5,046 nucleotides of DNA from Streptomyces lilacinus (GTDB lineage: Bacteria; Actinomycetota; Actinomycetes; Streptomycetales; Streptomycetaceae), in the NCBI GenBank assembly GCA_000715685.1, contig KL569448.1:8619-13664 (forward strand). The letters run 5' to 3'. Below the pieces are notes generated by a model. That model was given only the letters and a program-made list of their open reading frames with translations, was not told the DNA's origin and ran no database searches. The translations under genes were made by a program, and so were the position numbers. Below, piece after piece: positions 1 through 5,046 of this stretch; within the stretch, counting starts at the first letter, position 1, and every line of letters starts with the position of its first letter.

Positions 1-3117
<3,117 letters not shown>

Positions 3118-3125
<8 letters not shown>

Positions 3126-4263
3126 GCTGGCCCTCCATCAGGGTCACGAAGCGGTCGAACAGGTACGCCGCGTCGTGCGGACCCGCTGCTGCCTCGGGGT
3201 GGTACTGGACGCTGAATGCCGGCTGGTCGAGCAGCTGGAGGCCCTCGACCACGTTGTCGTTGAGACACACGTGGGAGACCTCGACCCGGCCGTAGGGCGT
3301 GTCGGTGGCGCGGTCGAGCGGGGCGTCGACGGCGAAGCCGTGGTTGTGGGCGGTGACCTCGACCTTGCCGGTCGTGCGGTCCTGCACGGGCTGGTTGATG
3401 CCGCGGTGGCCGTACTTCAGCTTGTAGGTGCCGAAGCCGAGGGCGCGGCCGAGGATCTGGTTGCCGAAGCAGATGCCGAACAGCGGCGTCTTGCGGGAGA
3501 GGACCTCGCGCATCACGGAGACCGGGTGGTCGGCGGTGGCCGGGTCGCCCGGGCCGTTGGAGAAGAACACACCGTCGGGGTTGACGGCGTAGACGTCCTC
3601 GGCGGTGGCGGTGGCGGGCAGGACGTGCACCTCGATGCCGCGCTCGGCCATGCGGTGCGGGGTCATGCCCTTGATGCCCAGGTCGATCGCGGCGACGGTG
3701 AACTTCTTCTCACCGATCGCGGGGACGACGTAGGTCTCCTTGGTGGCGACCTCGGCGGAGAGGTCGGCGCCCTTCATCTCGGGGGCCTGGCGCACGCGGG
3801 CCAGCATGGTGCCCTCGTCGGGCAGCGCGTCGCCGGAGAAGATGCCGACGCGCATGGCGCCTCGCTCGCGCAGGTGGCGGGTGAGCGCGCGGGTGTCGAT
3901 GCCGCTGATGCCGACGACGCCCTGGCGGGCCAGCTCCTCGTCCAGGGAGCGGCGCGAGCGCCAGTTGGACGGGACGCGGGCGGGGTCGCGGACGACGTAG
4001 CCGGCGACCCAGATGCGGCCGGACTCGGGGTCCTCGTCGTTGACGCCGGTGTTGCCGACGTGCGGGGCCGTCATCACGACGACCTGGCGGTGGTACGAGG
4101 GGTCGGTCAGGGTCTCCTGGTAGCCGGTCATGCCGGTGGAGAACACGGCCTCGCCGAAGGTCGACCCCACGGCCCCGTAGGCGCGGCCGCGGAACGTACG
4201 ACCGTCCTCCAGGACGAGTACGGCGGGGACCTTGGCGGTGGTCCCCCTGGTGGAGGTCGTCAT
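3118..4263 (-). CDS. carA: Carbamoyl phosphate synthetase small subunit CarA (glutamine amidotransferase)
   Basis: Complete 381-residue glutaminase subunit; it hydrolyses glutamine and passes ammonia through an internal tunnel to CarB. The N-terminal CPSase small-chain domain covers about residues 13-150, with a typical stretch [22 protein letters not shown] at its start. The class I glutamine amidotransferase domain covers about 188-378. Its nucleophile is Cys265 in GICFGNQ, and the catalytic pair is His355 and Glu357 in the HPE motif; GPGDP lies at 237-241. The ATG at 4263 is chosen because it is where homology begins, has GGAAGG six bases upstream, and sits in an ATGA overlap with the preceding gene. 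The frame stays open upstream as far as the contig end, but that stretch only shadows the two overlapping genes and begins in adapter sequence. The length is normal for the family. The nucleophile-elbow motif reads FGNQ rather than the LGHQ of E. coli, which I believe is usual in actinobacteria. Confidence 0.97.
3131..3136 (-). promoter_or_regulatory. Ribosome binding site of carB
   Basis: On the minus strand GGAGGG lies five bases before the GTG at 3125, inside the last codons of carA. It is a strong Shine-Dalgarno match and decides the carB start as this GTG, which also begins the conserved PKRTDIQS sequence. Confidence 0.85.
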
Positions 4264-4844
4264 CGTGCGCCTTCCATGTCGGTGCTGTGCTGGGTGGTGC
4301 GGGTGGTCAGGGCCTCGACCCAGGCCGGGTGCTCGGCCGCCCGGTCGGAGCGGAAGCCGGAGTCGAGCGTCGTGTCGCCGTGCTGCCAGGTGATCACGAG
4401 CAGGCCGCCCTCGGGCAGGACCTTGCCCGCGATGCCCTTGTCCAGGCGGGCGCCGCGCAGGGCGGCGGCGGGGATGAGGAAGTCCTGGGCGCCGGGCCGT
4501 ACGACGGCCACGCCGTGCTCCGTCAGGGTGAGCTCGGCCCGGCTGCGGGTGCCGAGGCCCCGCGCGACGATGCGGTCGAGCCACTGTCCGGCCGTGGTGG
4601 AGCCGTGGTAGCGGCCCGTCATGGCGAGGAGGGGCTCGCCCTGCTCGGCGGGGACCGCGGCCAGCTCGGGCAGGTCGCCCTGGAGCGTGCCGCGCCACTT
4701 CCAGCCCTCGCGCATCAGCCAGTAGAGCAGTGCGATGAAGAGCAGCAGCCCCACGACCCAGCCGATGCGCGCGGCCCAGTCGGTGACGTCGGCAGACTTC
4801 TGCTCGGCCGCCAGATTGATCAGTGCAGATGGTGCAGATGTCAC
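4260..4844 (-). CDS. Membrane-anchored protein of unknown function (PH-like domain possible) between pyrC and carA
   Basis: A 194-residue protein whose function I cannot name. After a short polar N-terminus it has one clear membrane segment at about residues 25-44, ending [14 protein letters not shown], followed at once by the basic stretch REGWKWRG. By the positive-inside rule the N-terminus is outside and the long C-terminal part is in the cytoplasm. No signal peptide cleavage motif is evident. Residues of roughly 68-183 form an alternating hydrophobic/polar, probably beta-rich domain ([37 protein letters not shown]) that resembles small bacterial PH-like domains; this is an inference from pattern only. 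No catalytic or nucleotide-binding motif is visible. The GTG start overlaps the pyrC stop as GTGA and the TGA stop overlaps the carA start as ATGA, so it is built into the pyrimidine operon and probably translationally coupled on both sides. From memory, Streptomyces coelicolor carries a hypothetical gene at the same position. Confidence 0.85.
   Translation of the reverse strand: MTSAPSALINLAAEQKSADVTDWAARIGWVVGLLLFIALLYWLMREGWKWRGTLQGDLPELAAVPAEQGEPLLAMTGRYHGSTTAGQWLDRIVARGLGTRSRAELTLTEHGVAVVRPGAQDFLIPAAALRGARLDKGIAGKVLPEGGLLVITWQHGDTTLDSGFRSDRAAEHPAWVEALTTRTTQHSTDMEGAR
4270..4275 (-). promoter_or_regulatory. Ribosome binding site of carA
   Basis: On the minus strand GGAAGG lies six bases before the ATG at 4263, inside the last codons of the membrane-protein gene. 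It supports the ATG of the ATGA overlap as the carA start rather than any upstream in-frame codon. Confidence 0.75.
4823..4840. repeat. Perfect 9-bp tandem duplication in the start of the membrane-protein gene
   Basis: GTGCAGATG occurs twice back to back on the plus strand (4823-4831 and 4832-4840). On the coding strand it gives the N-terminal residues Thr-Ser-Ala-Pro-Ser-Ala-Leu, a repeated Ser-Ala pair. The unit is a multiple of three, so copy-number change keeps the frame. It lies in the predicted extracytoplasmic tail before the membrane segment and is most simply a slippage product. Confidence 0.8.
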
Positions 4845-5028
4845 GCGAGATTCCCGTCCACGACCGTCGCCCGGCCCCGCAGGAAGGTGTGGGTGACGCG
4901 ACCCGGCAGCTCGCGGCCCTCGTAGGGGGTGTTGCGGCTGCGGGAGGCGAAGCCCGCGGGGTCCACGACACCACGGTAAGCGGAATCGACCAGCGTGAGG
5001 TTGGCGGGCTCACCGGGGGCGATGGGCC
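4841..5028 (-). CDS. pyrC: Dihydroorotase, C-terminal fragment (5' part absent)
   Basis: C-terminal 62 or so residues of dihydroorotase, the zinc amidohydrolase that cyclises N-carbamoyl-L-aspartate to dihydroorotate, the third pyrimidine step. The readable part runs from [11 protein letters not shown] to VVDGNLA. It carries the family's typical tail: [12 protein letters not shown], then [17 protein letters not shown], then an RG-x-ATVVDG ending, which belongs to the beta-sandwich part formed by both ends of the chain. The metal ligands and active site lie in the missing N-terminal and middle portion, about 370 residues, so activity cannot be judged. The reading frame can be extended to a GTG at 5041, but the residues before the first native Arg (V/M-Y-K-R) come from sequencing adapter and are not protein. 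The stop codon TGA overlaps the next gene's GTG start by 4 bp. In streptomycetes pyrB normally precedes this gene, so this fits the usual order. Confidence 0.92.
4852..4855 (-). promoter_or_regulatory. Weak ribosome binding site of the membrane-protein gene
   Basis: Only GGGA is found on the minus strand, seven bases before the GTG at 4844. The match is poor next to those of carA and carB, so initiation here probably depends on ribosomes ending pyrC translation at the overlapping TGA. Confidence 0.4.
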
Positions 5029-5046
5029 GTCTCTTATACACATCTC
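5029..5046. other. Residual Nextera (Tn5 mosaic-end) sequencing adapter at the contig end
   Basis: The last 18 bases, GTCTCTTATACACATCTC, are identical to the inner part of the Nextera adapter that continues CTCCGAGCCC. Aligned as the full 19-bp Tn5 mosaic end at 5027-5045, only position 5028 differs (C instead of T). Its AT-rich composition is unlike the rest of the window. On the minus strand it reads V-Y-K-R or M-C-I-R-D depending on frame, both familiar artefact N-termini. It is a library artefact, not a transposon in the organism. The exact junction with genomic DNA is somewhere in 5027-5029. Confidence 0.96.

Noticed and set aside
4287..4925. Plus-strand open frame of 212 codons
   Set aside because: Antisense to the membrane-protein gene and the pyrC end; no ribosome binding site or domain seen.
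4264..5043. In-frame upstream extension of carA by 260 residues, which could look like a fusion protein
   Set aside because: The extra part overlaps two genes in other frames, is Arg/Pro/Ala-rich, and starts M-C-I-R-D from adapter bases. CarA homology begins exactly at the ATG at 4263, which has its own ribosome binding site.
5027..5046. Possible Tn5-type transposon end or insertion site in the genome
   Set aside because: The sequence is the engineered mosaic end plus the Nextera extension, located exactly at the contig terminus with no transposase or target duplication; library artefact is far more likely.

Overview
The window holds a compact, one-directional piece of a de novo pyrimidine biosynthesis operon from a high-GC actinomycete, most likely Streptomyces or a close relative. 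This rests on very high GC, codons ending almost always in G or C, GTG starts, purine-rich ribosome binding sites, no TTA codon noticed in the genes, and CarA/CarB sequences that read like streptomycete proteins. All genes are on the minus strand, so transcription runs from the high-coordinate end to the low-coordinate end.

Layout in transcription order. (1) 5046-5029 is not genomic: it is the Nextera/Tn5 mosaic-end adapter left on the contig end. (2) About 5028-4841 is the C-terminal part of pyrC (dihydroorotase). (3) 4844-4260 is a 194-residue single-pass membrane protein of unknown function. (4) 4263-3118 is complete carA, the glutaminase subunit of carbamoyl phosphate synthetase. (5) 3125-1 is carB, the large synthetase subunit, with 1041 codons visible and an estimated 60 or so residues missing past the left edge. 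I translated the whole visible carB frame by hand and found no stop or frameshift.

The four genes are chained by short overlaps: 4 bp (GTGA), 4 bp (ATGA) and 8 bp. There is no intergenic space, and I see no promoter, terminator, RNA gene, CRISPR array or mobile element. CarA releases ammonia from glutamine. CarB uses it with bicarbonate and two ATP to make carbamoyl phosphate. Aspartate carbamoyltransferase (pyrB, expected just outside the window upstream of pyrC) turns that into carbamoyl aspartate, and PyrC cyclises it to dihydroorotate. Promoter and attenuation control would lie upstream of the fragment.

I do not see a new system here. The one unexplained component is the membrane protein locked between pyrC and carA. 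The most practical observation is the adapter at the right edge, which creates false protein N-termini.
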